From positions 1 through 45,223 of the forward strand of contig DATKPK010000008.1 of NCBI GenBank assembly GCA_035524095.1: 45,223 nucleotides of DNA, in the 5' to 3' direction. The DNA is from DATJUF01 sp035524095. Lineage in GTDB: Bacteria > Desulfobacterota > Binatia > Binatales > Binataceae. Shown piece after piece: positions 16,172 through 23,804 of the stretch. The translations under genes and the position numbers were made by a program. The notes beneath the pieces were generated by a model that worked only from the letters and a program-made list of their open reading frames with translations, did no database searches and was not told where the DNA came from. How positions within the stretch are numbered: position 1 is the first letter of the stretch; every line of letters begins with the position of its first letter.

Positions 16172-17338
16172 TCAGTCTTGGTGGTCGGTGGCTTGAACCG
16201 GGGGGAGCAGGGCGCCACCTTGCGATGCCGAGTGCGTCGCCTTCCAGATCGCAAAAAATGGGTCGTCCGGTTCACTCTTGGCGAGCGCGACGATCTGCAT
16301 AATCGTTGCACGCAAGTCGTTGTGATTGAGATCCATCAGCTTGGCGAAATCGTCAAGCTGATGGAAATAGATCAAATAATTCAGCAAAACCGCATTGTTG
16401 AGCTTGGTTTTGTCCAGATCGAAGCGCTCCAAGCCTGAAAGTCTTGGTTTAAGCTCGGCGTAGTCCGAATTGATACTGGCGAAGATTGCGACGCGGCGCT
16501 TCAGAATTTCCTCTTCAGGCAAACCGCTGCCGTAGAGCTTCAGCAGTTTGGCTTGCTCCTGGAGCAGAAAGGCGGCGAACTTCATGTCGCTATCGTAAAT
16601 GCCGAAGGCCGCAGCCGTGTCAGCCGCATCAGGGCCTTCAGTGCGAGTGAAGAATTCGACGGCGCCGCGATTACCGATCCAGGTGGCAGCGGACTCGTCG
16701 AACATCACGTCACTCATCAGGAAATAGGTGCGATGGAAAAGTTCGTGGATAATCACCCCTGCTAATTCCACGCGAGTGAGCCCGAGCAGATTTGAGAGCA
16801 ACGGATCGTCGAAGAAGCCGAGGCTAGAAAAGGCGATGGCCGGACGGACGTAGGTATCGTAACCGAGCGCTTCCATCCGAGCTGCTTCGGCATTGGCGTC
16901 GTCATGGCTGAAGTAGCCCCGATAAGGGACGTTCCCAACGACCGGGAACCACCAGGTGTAGGGCGTCAGCGAAGTTCGTGGCGCGGCCATCACGACCCAT
17001 ACGACCGCGCCCTTGTCGACCTGGGCGATGCTGCTGTAGGCGCCGCCGACATTGAGATCGAGTTGACGAGCGGCGAATTTGCGCACATCCAGAACGGTCT
17101 CGAGCTTCGCACGAGTAGGGGGCGGGAGATCGCTCCGGGTTAGCTCATCGGAGATGGGCTTGCGCCGGAGAAGGATGCGCACCTCTTCATAGGCGGCATG
17201 GGTGATGTAGCCGGCATTGCATCCTGACAGCGACATGACGCCAATCGCGGCTATGACCCTTAAGATGAGCAAGCATGTGCTCGGCCTGGTCCCAAGGCAT
17301 CGGGTTCGCCGATTTTTGATTTCGCCGCGGATGCTCAA
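16172..17338 (-). CDS. Lipoprotein zinc peptidase of the predicted-aminopeptidase family (COG4324)
   Basis: 388 aa from a TTG start. A hydrophobic N-terminal run leads to a lipobox LSGC at residues 37-40, so the protein should be cleaved and lipidated at Cys40 and face the periplasm. The metal site is H198-E-L-F-H202, with a likely third ligand Glu215 in FDESAA. Other family segments are WWFPVVGNVPYRGYFS, the AFSSLGFFDDPLLS block and NNAVLLNYLIY. Family members are called predicted aminopeptidases on motif grounds; the substrate is unproven. The N-terminal 20 residues are Arg-rich, and an internal TTG at residue 23 could be the real start. The gene is minus-strand and 105 bp from the ABC exporter gene upstream of it. 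Confidence 0.85.
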   Translation of the reverse strand: MSIRGEIKNRRTRCLGTRPSTCLLILRVIAAIGVMSLSGCNAGYITHAAYEEVRILLRRKPISDELTRSDLPPPTRAKLETVLDVRKFAARQLDLNVGGAYSSIAQVDKGAVVWVVMAAPRTSLTPYTWWFPVVGNVPYRGYFSHDDANAEAARMEALGYDTYVRPAIAFSSLGFFDDPLLSNLLGLTRVELAGVIIHELFHRTYFLMSDVMFDESAATWIGNRGAVEFFTRTEGPDAADTAAAFGIYDSDMKFAAFLLQEQAKLLKLYGSGLPEEEILKRRVAIFASINSDYAELKPRLSGLERFDLDKTKLNNAVLLNYLIYFHQLDDFAKLMDLNHNDLRATIMQIVALAKSEPDDPFFAIWKATHSASQGGALLPPVQATDHQD

Positions 17339-17443
17339 GGCAGAGGGTTCGTGGGGTGCGATTCTATAGGCATGACATTCACGGACTTGCCTAACTGGCT
17401 GGTAGGCTCACCCAAGGCGTAACACGTGAATTCGACGCAAGAG

Positions 17444-19309
17444 TTATGCTCGCGAGGAAGCTGTACTCAACCCGTCTGCAGGGCTCGATTCGGAAGCGGA
17501 GGCGTATTGAAGCTCGAATAGGCGCCGATAGAGGCCCGGACGGGCGAGTAGTTCGGCATGGGTGCCGCTTTCGCGCAGGACGCCGCTGCTCAGTACGAGG
17601 ATGCGATCAGCATTTTCAATCGTCGAGAGGCGGTGGGCGATCACGAGGGCGGTGCGGCCAGCGAGAAGCTGATCCAGAGCCAGTTGGATCAACCGTTCAG
17701 TCTCGCTATCGATACTTGATGTCGCCTCATCCATTACCAGTACACGCGGGTCGTAGGCCAAGGCGCGGGCGAACGATAGGAGCTGACGCTGGCCGGCCGA
17801 GAGATTGGCACCACGCTCGTGAATATCCTCGTGTATCCCGTTGGGCAGCCGCTCGACGAATTTGAGCGCTTGGGCACGGGCGAGGGCCTCGCGAATTTCG
17901 CGCTCCCCGAGCTCCGTACGGCTGAGCCGGATATTTTCGAGCACATCGCCGGCGAACAGAAACACGTCCTGCTGGACCGTGCCGATGGTACGGCGAAGTT
18001 CGTGCAGATCCCATTCGCGAACATCGACGCCGTCAACCAGGATGCGCCCGCCCATGACGTCATAGAATCGGTTGAGGAGCTTGATAATAGTGGTTTTGCC
18101 CGAACCGGTCGCGCCGACAATAGCAACGTTCTGCCCCGGGTCGACGGTGAAGCTCAAGTCGTGCAAGACCGGTTCGCCGGGCCGGTAGGCGAAATCGACG
18201 TGGTCGAATACGATACATCCGGTGCGGCTCGGGTGGCTGGCCTGACGTGGGGTCGCCGGACTGGTGATCGTGGCTGGAATGCGCATCAGCTCTTCGAGGC
18301 GCTCAATCGCGGCAAGGGCCGATTGGAGAGTGGTGAATTTGCCGGAGACGTCCCGCAGCGGCGTAAAGAACATCTGCGCGTACTGCATGAAGGCGACGAG
18401 CGTTCCGAGCGTGACCAGCCGATGAATCGTCTCGCCGCCGCCAATCCAAAGGATCATGGCCACGGTGAAAGAGCTGATCGCCTCGACGACAGAGAACTGG
18501 GCAGCGTCATAGACGTTCGCCAGCATCTGGGCGTCGCGGTTGGAGCGATTGAGTTGGTCGAATTCGCGCGCACTCTCACGCTCGCGGGTGAACAACTGGA
18601 TTACATTCATGCCGGCCAGCGACTCGGATAGATAGGCGTTGAGTATCGCCAACCGTTCGCGGATCAGGCGATAGGTCTTGCGCGAGCGGATCCGAAAAAA
18701 GTTGATGACGATAGCAAGGGGCGGAGTCGCGCAGAGTGACCAGAGCGCCAAGTGGACGTTGAGGGTTAAAAGGATGACGATGATGCCGGCAAGGGTCACG
18801 AGATCGACGAAAAGCGTCAGCGAACCAGCTCCGAACATCTCATTGATGGCGTCTATGTCGGTGGTCATGCGGCTGACGAGGCGGCCGACCGGCGTGCGGT
18901 CGAAGAAGGCCATCGGCAGGCGCTCGACATGCTTGAAGAGGGCCACGCGAAGATCAGAGAGGCTGTACTGTGCGACCACCATGGTAAGAAAAAAATTGCC
19001 GTAAAAGCTCGCGAATTCGCCTGCGAGTAAAACTATGTAAAGCAGGCCCATCACGATGATGCCGTGGCCGTGAGAGGCATCGATGAGCGTTCTCAGCCAG
19101 CGGGGAGGGGCGGTCGTGCGCTTGGCGAGGAATATGTCGATCGTCAATTTGATGATGTAGGGCTGGAGCAGGCTGAAGATCGAATTTACCGGCATCAGCA
19201 GGATCGAAAAGAAAAAGAGTCGCTGATAGGGTCGCATGAAACCCCAGATCCATTTGAGCAGCCGCGCGTCGTAGCCTCGGCCGCGCGGATTTTCCATAAG
19301 CTCCGGCAT
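17444..19309 (-). CDS. ABC exporter half-transporter, catalytically complete subunit (MdlB-like)
   Basis: 621 aa: six-helix transmembrane domain (about residues 20-320) fused to an ATPase. Motifs: Walker A GATGSGKTT, Q-loop VQQDVFLF, signature LSAGQRQ, Walker B VLVMDEATSSID with the catalytic Glu, and H-loop VIAHRLSTI. It lies 3 bp after the stop of the partner gene, so the two are translationally linked. A tandem pair with one Glu and one Asp Walker B is the arrangement of heterodimeric exporters such as MdlAB, TM287/288 and BmrCD. The neighbouring glycosyltransferase hints at envelope glycolipid export, but a multidrug role is equally possible. Inner membrane. Confidence 0.92.
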   Translation of the reverse strand: MPELMENPRGRGYDARLLKWIWGFMRPYQRLFFFSILLMPVNSIFSLLQPYIIKLTIDIFLAKRTTAPPRWLRTLIDASHGHGIIVMGLLYIVLLAGEFASFYGNFFLTMVVAQYSLSDLRVALFKHVERLPMAFFDRTPVGRLVSRMTTDIDAINEMFGAGSLTLFVDLVTLAGIIVILLTLNVHLALWSLCATPPLAIVINFFRIRSRKTYRLIRERLAILNAYLSESLAGMNVIQLFTRERESAREFDQLNRSNRDAQMLANVYDAAQFSVVEAISSFTVAMILWIGGGETIHRLVTLGTLVAFMQYAQMFFTPLRDVSGKFTTLQSALAAIERLEELMRIPATITSPATPRQASHPSRTGCIVFDHVDFAYRPGEPVLHDLSFTVDPGQNVAIVGATGSGKTTIIKLLNRFYDVMGGRILVDGVDVREWDLHELRRTIGTVQQDVFLFAGDVLENIRLSRTELGEREIREALARAQALKFVERLPNGIHEDIHERGANLSAGQRQLLSFARALAYDPRVLVMDEATSSIDSETERLIQLALDQLLAGRTALVIAHRLSTIENADRILVLSSGVLRESGTHAELLARPGLYRRLFELQYASASESSPADGLSTASSRA

Positions 19310-19312
19310 CGT

Positions 19313-21085
19313 CTAGTAGCTGGCGAGCTCCTCCTCAAGTAATTGGCGGTGGAAGAGTTCTGCATAAATGCCCCGGCGACCCATCAGCTGCGTATGGGTA
19401 CCGCGCTCAGCGACCCGTCCTTCGTCTAGCACGATGATTTCGTCGGCGTCGCGCACGGTTGAGGCGCGATGGGCCACGACGATAGTCGTACGCCCACTGA
19501 CGCTCGCTTCGAGGCTTGCGAGGACGGCGCGCTCAGTTTCGGTATCAACACTGGAAAGCGCGTCATCGAGAACGACAATTGAAGGATTGTAGACGAGCAG
19601 GCGAGCGATCGTGAGGCGTTGTTTCTGGCCGCCGGAAAGGGACATGCCGCGCTCGCCGACGACGGTCTCGAAGCCCCGTGGCATTGTTGCGATATCGGGA
19701 TCGAGTCCGGCGGTGCGCGAGGCTTGCTTGATCTGTTCGTTCGAGGCGTCGGTGCGGCCGAAAGCGATATTGCGTGCGATCGTATCGGAAAATAGCGTCG
19801 GCTCTTGCGGAACCATCCCGATCACGCGGCGCAGTTCGCCCAACGGCAAATCACGGATATTACGGCCATCGAGCAGAATGCGCCCGTGAGTTGGCTCGAT
19901 CATGCGAGCGAGCAAGCGGACCATCGTGGACTTGCCGGAACCGGTGCGACCGACAATCGCGAGCTTGCCGCCAGCGGGGACCTTGACGCTTACGTCGCGG
20001 AGAGCCCAGGTGCGAAGGGGTCGCTCAGCACCATTACCGTTGCCGGCATGATTATCGGTTTCGGGGAAGTAGCTGAAGGAGACGTGATCCCATTCGACTG
20101 CGCCGGTGACTTGCAGGGAGTTGCCGTTGACCGGGACGCTCGGGACCGGGGCAGCGTCGAAGATTTCTTCGAGCCGTTGCATCGAGGCACGGCCGCGCTG
20201 ATATAGGGATAGTGTCCAGCCCAGTGCGACGGTCGGCCAGGCGAGTTGGCCCAGGAAGAGCATGAAGGCGACCATGTCACCGATTGAGAGCAGGTGGCCT
20301 CGGATTAGATAACCGCCGTAGATGAGCACGATCATCACGGAGGTGCCGACCGTTCCGCGAATCATTGGCATCATCGCGCCGCGGATACGAGCCAGCGCGA
20401 GACCCTGTTCGTTATAATCCTCGTTAATTCGGCGAAAGTGATCAGCGTCATGATCTTCAAGAGTGTAGGACTTGATCACGTGGATGCCGGAAAGGCTCTC
20501 CTGTACCCGGGAACCGATAGCGGCAAGGCCCTCTTGCACGGCGAGGCTTCGCTCCATCAGAGTGCGGGTTAGCCAGCGCATCTCGAAGAACAATCCGGCG
20601 TATGGAACCATTGCAGCTAGCGATAGCCGCCAGTTCAGATGAATCATCATGCCGAGCGCCATGAGGAAGGTGACCGGTGTGTTGACGAAACTGAGCACCG
20701 CCATCCCGACCATCATACGCACGTTGCTCAAGTCGTTGATCATGCGCGACATCAAATCGCCGGTCTTGAGTCGCTCGTAAAAGTCGGGCGCGAGGCGTTC
20801 CAGATGAGCGAAGAGGTCGTTGCGCAGGTCGAACTCGATGTCGCGTCCGCAATTAAAAATGACGAAGCGCGAGAACCATCGAGCGGCGCCCATCAGGAGA
20901 GCGGCGCCGATCATCAAAAAGGCCAGGTGTTCGAGGCGGGCGTAATTGCCATGCTGGATCGAATTGATGGCCATCCCACTGAGGCGTGGAATGAGCGTCA
21001 ACAGCGAAGCCGTGATAATCGTGCAGAAGATTCCGAAACTGTAGCGATGCCAGTAACGGCGAATGTAGGACCGGAGCCGTTTCAT
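19313..21085 (-). CDS. ABC exporter half-transporter, degenerate-site subunit (MdlA-like)
   Basis: 590 aa: N-terminal six-helix domain starting MKRLRSYIRRYWHRY, then an ATPase. Walker A GRTGSGKST, Q-loop VPQEPTLF, signature LSGGQKQ and Walker B IVVLDDALSSVD, where the catalytic Glu is Asp as in E. coli MdlA and TM287; H-loop VVAHRAST. It pairs with the gene at 17444-19309 so that one of the two ATP sites is degenerate. The start ATG at 21085 follows a 127-bp spacer that contains a terminator for the upstream glycosyltransferase, so the exporter pair probably has its own promoter. The transported substrate is not known. Confidence 0.92.
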   Translation of the reverse strand: MKRLRSYIRRYWHRYSFGIFCTIITASLLTLIPRLSGMAINSIQHGNYARLEHLAFLMIGAALLMGAARWFSRFVIFNCGRDIEFDLRNDLFAHLERLAPDFYERLKTGDLMSRMINDLSNVRMMVGMAVLSFVNTPVTFLMALGMMIHLNWRLSLAAMVPYAGLFFEMRWLTRTLMERSLAVQEGLAAIGSRVQESLSGIHVIKSYTLEDHDADHFRRINEDYNEQGLALARIRGAMMPMIRGTVGTSVMIVLIYGGYLIRGHLLSIGDMVAFMLFLGQLAWPTVALGWTLSLYQRGRASMQRLEEIFDAAPVPSVPVNGNSLQVTGAVEWDHVSFSYFPETDNHAGNGNGAERPLRTWALRDVSVKVPAGGKLAIVGRTGSGKSTMVRLLARMIEPTHGRILLDGRNIRDLPLGELRRVIGMVPQEPTLFSDTIARNIAFGRTDASNEQIKQASRTAGLDPDIATMPRGFETVVGERGMSLSGGQKQRLTIARLLVYNPSIVVLDDALSSVDTETERAVLASLEASVSGRTTIVVAHRASTVRDADEIIVLDEGRVAERGTHTQLMGRRGIYAELFHRQLLEEELASY

Positions 21086-21118
21086 TGCTTGACCGCTAAG
21101 TTATCAGGTTAGGACGGC

Positions 21119-21141
21119 AAAAAAAGCTTTCTAAAGAAGCG
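21119..21141 (-). terminator. Intrinsic terminator after the glycosyltransferase gene
   Basis: On the minus strand GCTTC and GAAAGC pair (5 bp with one bulged A) around a TTTA loop at 21127-21141, followed by eight T residues at 21119-21126. It lies 72 bases past the glycosyltransferase stop (21213) and 34 bases before the exporter start (21085), separating the two units. The stem is short but the T run is strong. Confidence 0.5.
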
Positions 21142-21212
21142 AGCAAGGCGGGGCTATCTTAGGGTTGTTGAGAGTTCTGCGTACCAGAATCGGCTTGCCG
21201 AAAGGTGAGAGG

Positions 21213-21974
21213 CTAACGCGGGCGGACACTGTTCAAACGGCGCTCGTAGACCTTGGCATATTTGAGGAAGCCGTAGAACGCGGAAGTCATTGCTGCGTAG
21301 AGACCGCGACCACCGTCGAGGAAGCCGCCGCGCAGGATATAAAAGCTGAAGAAGCGCCATGCCGGGTCGGTGAGCATCTGGATTGCGGCGAAGGGAGATA
21401 GCGGTAGTTCATCAGCGCTGCGGCTGGTGAACCGATTAATCGTCGCGACGTGATCGGCGATGTCGTCGTAGCTGAAGTGTAGGATCGGCGCTTTGAGCTG
21501 CGCGATGCGGCCTTCGACGACCACCTTGTCATGCGGATCGACGCCGCCGATATGACCGCGCAGCCGTCGGAACAAACGCACCGGCCGATCGGGGTAAATT
21601 GGCCGCGTGTAAAAGTGCCGGAGATGATAGAGCACCCGGCGGATGCGGTAACCATCTGCGGGATTCTGCGACGCGATGGTAGCCTCAATTTCGCGCGCAA
21701 GATCCCAAGTCACCTGCTCGTCGGCGTCGAGCAGCAGGACCCATTCGCTGGTCGCGTGGTCGAGCGAAATCTGTTTCTGTTGAACGTAGTTGCTGAATTC
21801 CTGACGAAAGACGCGGGCGCCCAAACCCTCTGCAATAACTACCGTGCGATCCGTAGAAAATGAGTCGACCACGATCAATTCGTCGCAAAAGCTGGCACTG
21901 CGCAGACATTGGCCGATCAAATCCTCTTCGTTGCGCGTAATGACGATGAGCGAGAGGGTGGGCCGTAGAGACAT
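21213..21974 (-). CDS. Family 2 glycosyltransferase (LPS-core WaaE/KdtX-like)
   Basis: 253 aa, GT-A fold. Motifs: the LSLIVITRNEED start, IVVDSFSTDRT, WVLLLDADEQV (the DxD metal/nucleotide site), YPDRPVRLFRR and a late HFSYDDIADHV segment. These match WaaE/KdtX-type enzymes that add a sugar to the heptose region of LPS core. The C-terminus has amphipathic or membrane-associated stretches (FFSFYILRGGF, AMTSAFYGFLKYAK), typical for a peripheral inner-membrane enzyme. It lies 39 bp downstream of mrp on the minus strand and may share its transcript. The acceptor sugar cannot be told from the sequence. Confidence 0.85.
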   Translation of the reverse strand: MSLRPTLSLIVITRNEEDLIGQCLRSASFCDELIVVDSFSTDRTVVIAEGLGARVFRQEFSNYVQQKQISLDHATSEWVLLLDADEQVTWDLAREIEATIASQNPADGYRIRRVLYHLRHFYTRPIYPDRPVRLFRRLRGHIGGVDPHDKVVVEGRIAQLKAPILHFSYDDIADHVATINRFTSRSADELPLSPFAAIQMLTDPAWRFFSFYILRGGFLDGGRGLYAAMTSAFYGFLKYAKVYERRLNSVRPR

Positions 21975-22013
21975 TGAGAGAAACGCGTTGCCGACGCAAA
22001 CAGCTTGCGTCAG

Positions 22014-23075
22014 CTAATGGAGATGGCCGTGGTCAATCGGCTGGGAAAGCCGGGCAACGACGTTAGCGGCTATCGATTTGAATGCGTCGCTCACCGAATG
22101 GTCGGGATGAGCAGCCACCAGCGGCAGACCGGCGTCGCCACCTTCGCGCAGCTCGGCGATGATTGGCAATTCGCCAAGGAACGGCACACCAAGTTCGCTG
22201 GCGTAGCGAGCGCCGCCCCCATGCGCGAAGAGTTCGTGACGCTCGCCACATTTGCGGCAGAGATGGTAGCTCATGTTTTCGATGACGCCGAGGACAGGGA
22301 CCTTGACCTCGTTGAACATCGTCACACCGCGCTTGACATCGAGTAGAGCGATGGCCTGAGGCGTGGTGACGATTACGCCGCCATCGAGAGCGACCCTCTG
22401 CGTGATGGTTAGCTGCGCATCACCGGTGCCAGGAGGGAGATCGAGCACAAGACAGTCCAAGTCGCCCCATTCGACGTTGAAGAGAAATTCGGTCTCGAGC
22501 TTGGTGACCATCGGACCACGCCAGATTACGGCGGTTTCCTCGCCAACGAACAGTGCCATTGAGACGTAACGAATACCGAAACGTTCGAGCGGCACGATAC
22601 GGCGCTCGGCGGTGATGCCAACACGCTCACCCGCCCCGAGCATCATCGCCACGCTCGGGCCGTAAACGTCAGCGTCCATCAAGCCGACCTGCCATCCGAG
22701 AGAGCGCATTGCAAGAGCGAGATTAACCGCGACAGTCGATTTGCCGACACCACCCTTGCCGCTAGCGACTGCAACGATGTGCTTTACCCCGGGAATCGGA
22801 CGGCGATGCATCGCGCCCGCGAGTGGCGTGGGTGGGGTTCGGTCCACTTCAACTTTAACCGCGGCAACATCGGGTATTGCCGCGACGATCCGCTGAATCT
22901 CGCGAGTGACTCCAGCGATGACCTCGGGCTTCGCTGAGGGCGCATTGAGAATCACAGTGATACCGGCATGAGCGATTTCGATATCTTTGATCATGCCGAA
23001 GGAGACGATATCGCGGCTGAAGCCGGGATATTTGATTTTCTTCAGCTCTTCGAGAATTGCTTGCGGGGTGAGCAT
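22014..23075 (-). CDS. mrp: Mrp/ApbC-type iron-sulfur carrier P-loop ATPase
   Basis: 353 aa from the ATG at 23075; an ATG at 23120 would add 15 residues and neither start has a clear ribosome-binding site. N-terminal MIP18/DUF59 domain (about residues 1-80, with FSRDIVSFGMIKDI), then a MinD/Mrp ATPase: deviant Walker A GKGGVGKST, the LMDADVYGPS block (Walker A' Asp), VLDLPPGTGD, and a C-terminal MSYHLCRKCGERHELF holding the CxxC that bridges a 4Fe-4S cluster between two subunits. Family members (ApbC, Nbp35, Ind1) carry clusters to apo-enzymes in the cytosol. The 3' end lies 39 bp before the glycosyltransferase gene. Confidence 0.95.
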   Translation of the reverse strand: MLTPQAILEELKKIKYPGFSRDIVSFGMIKDIEIAHAGITVILNAPSAKPEVIAGVTREIQRIVAAIPDVAAVKVEVDRTPPTPLAGAMHRRPIPGVKHIVAVASGKGGVGKSTVAVNLALAMRSLGWQVGLMDADVYGPSVAMMLGAGERVGITAERRIVPLERFGIRYVSMALFVGEETAVIWRGPMVTKLETEFLFNVEWGDLDCLVLDLPPGTGDAQLTITQRVALDGGVIVTTPQAIALLDVKRGVTMFNEVKVPVLGVIENMSYHLCRKCGERHELFAHGGGARYASELGVPFLGELPIIAELREGGDAGLPLVAAHPDHSVSDAFKSIAANVVARLSQPIDHGHLH

Positions 23076-23383
23076 CGTTTCGGGGCTATTGGGTCCTCGG
23101 TCCGCTCTGGATGTTATCATTCGAGAGGGATGGGCAAAACGCTGGGTCGGTGGTTGATTTCGCCCAGGCGTTCCAGATGGACCGAACCATCACGCGGACC
23201 TACGCAACAAAACATGACGGGGTTGGCACGCTGACGTCAGCTTAGTCGGTGTGATCTATCTTGCGATGTCGCTGAAGCTGTAGTTTTCGCGGCAGACCCG
23301 CCAGCACATGAGGGGGGTTGGAGGTGGCGGCGTTCGCGAGAGACCCGGGCGGGGCCGCTGCTGCCAACTCACGACCTATGAGC

Positions 23384-23425
23384 GGCTAGCGGGGACGGCC
23401 CGGGGAGACCGTCTCCGCCCCAGCC
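23384..23425. other. Stem-loop A of the hairpin cluster
   Basis: GCGGGGACGG (23389-23398) pairs with CCGTCTCCGC (23409-23418), 10 bp with one G-T, around a 10-base loop. Outside it GGCT (23384-23387) can pair with AGCC (23422-23425) across a small internal loop, giving about 14 bp in total. No T run follows on either strand. It is the first of three consecutive stable stems. Confidence 0.6.
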
Positions 23426-23478
23426 GTAAGCGCGCGGAGACGAGTCGACCGCCTGGGAGGCGCAGGACGAGGGGTCTG

Positions 23479-23520
23479 GGACGGCACGGCTGGGTGCTTA
23501 AGCTCCCAGCCGTGCCGTCC
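23479..23520. other. Stem-loop B: perfect 16-bp inverted repeat
   Basis: GGACGGCACGGCTGGG (23479-23494) and CCCAGCCGTGCCGTCC (23505-23520) are perfect reverse complements around a 10-base spacer that itself contains GCTTAAGC. Such a stem is very stable as RNA and could extrude as a cruciform in DNA. No poly-T tail follows on either strand, so it is not a simple intrinsic terminator. Confidence 0.8.
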
Positions 23521-23531
23521 AGGCGGTGCAG

Positions 23532-23572
23532 GAGGACGCGCTCGTGCTGCTCGAGTGCACGAGCGCGTCCTC
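23532..23572. other. Stem-loop C: perfect 16-bp inverted repeat
   Basis: GAGGACGCGCTCGTGC (23532-23547) and GCACGAGCGCGTCCTC (23557-23572) are perfect reverse complements around a 9-base loop with a CTCGAG core. It starts 12 bases after stem-loop B. The two stems differ in sequence, so this is not a duplicated repeat but two separate perfect hairpins in tandem. Confidence 0.8.
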
Positions 23573-23804
23573 TCGTAAGGGGCGAGGCGGCGCGGCGCCC
23601 GCTTAATTTGAGATCCGGGTTGAGCAGAGTCTCAATCGGCGTATGTTCTGGCCGAAATGACTTGAGAAATACTTGCTACTATTGGTAGCGATAAGCTGAT
23701 TTTTTCGTCAGCTTTCGATCTTGGCCGAATTAGCAAATCATTGCTCAGATTAACTATCTAGCGCGGGGCTGGTATGCACTGCCTAATCGCTATAGGTAGT
23801 CGTT

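Larger units (their letters stand above)
23076..23804. other. Long non-coding region with palindrome and strong stem-loops
   Basis: 729 bp divide the start of mrp (minus) from the orphan ATPase gene (plus). It holds a perfect 12-base palindrome GCTGACGTCAGC (23230-23241). A very GC-rich core from about 23330 to 23610 has three long stem-loops, entered separately. A more AT-rich end has small hairpins: GCTAC/GTAGC near 23671, and AAGCTGA/TCAGCTT near 23692-23713. Promoters for both flanking genes should lie here, but none matches consensus well. The open frames crossing it have no ribosome-binding site and Arg/Gly-biased, low-complexity translations. I see no tRNA, tmRNA, SRP or RNase P signature. 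Confidence 0.6.

Noticed and set aside
17819..18631. 270-codon plus-strand frame opposite the MdlB-like gene
   Set aside because: Antisense shadow of the ABC exporter; the translation lacks motifs and there is no ribosome-binding site.
23340..23610. Possible RNase P RNA, tmRNA or SRP RNA
   Set aside because: Long stems are present, but the conserved sequence signatures of these RNAs (for example the RNase P GAGGAAAGTCCGGGC block or the tmRNA tRNA-like ends) are absent on both strands.
23308..23688. 126-codon plus-strand open frame across the hairpin region
   Set aside because: The translation is dominated by Arg, Gly and Ser with no hydrophobic pattern, no ribosome-binding site is present, and it runs through the perfect inverted repeats. 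GC-rich DNA gives such frames by chance.
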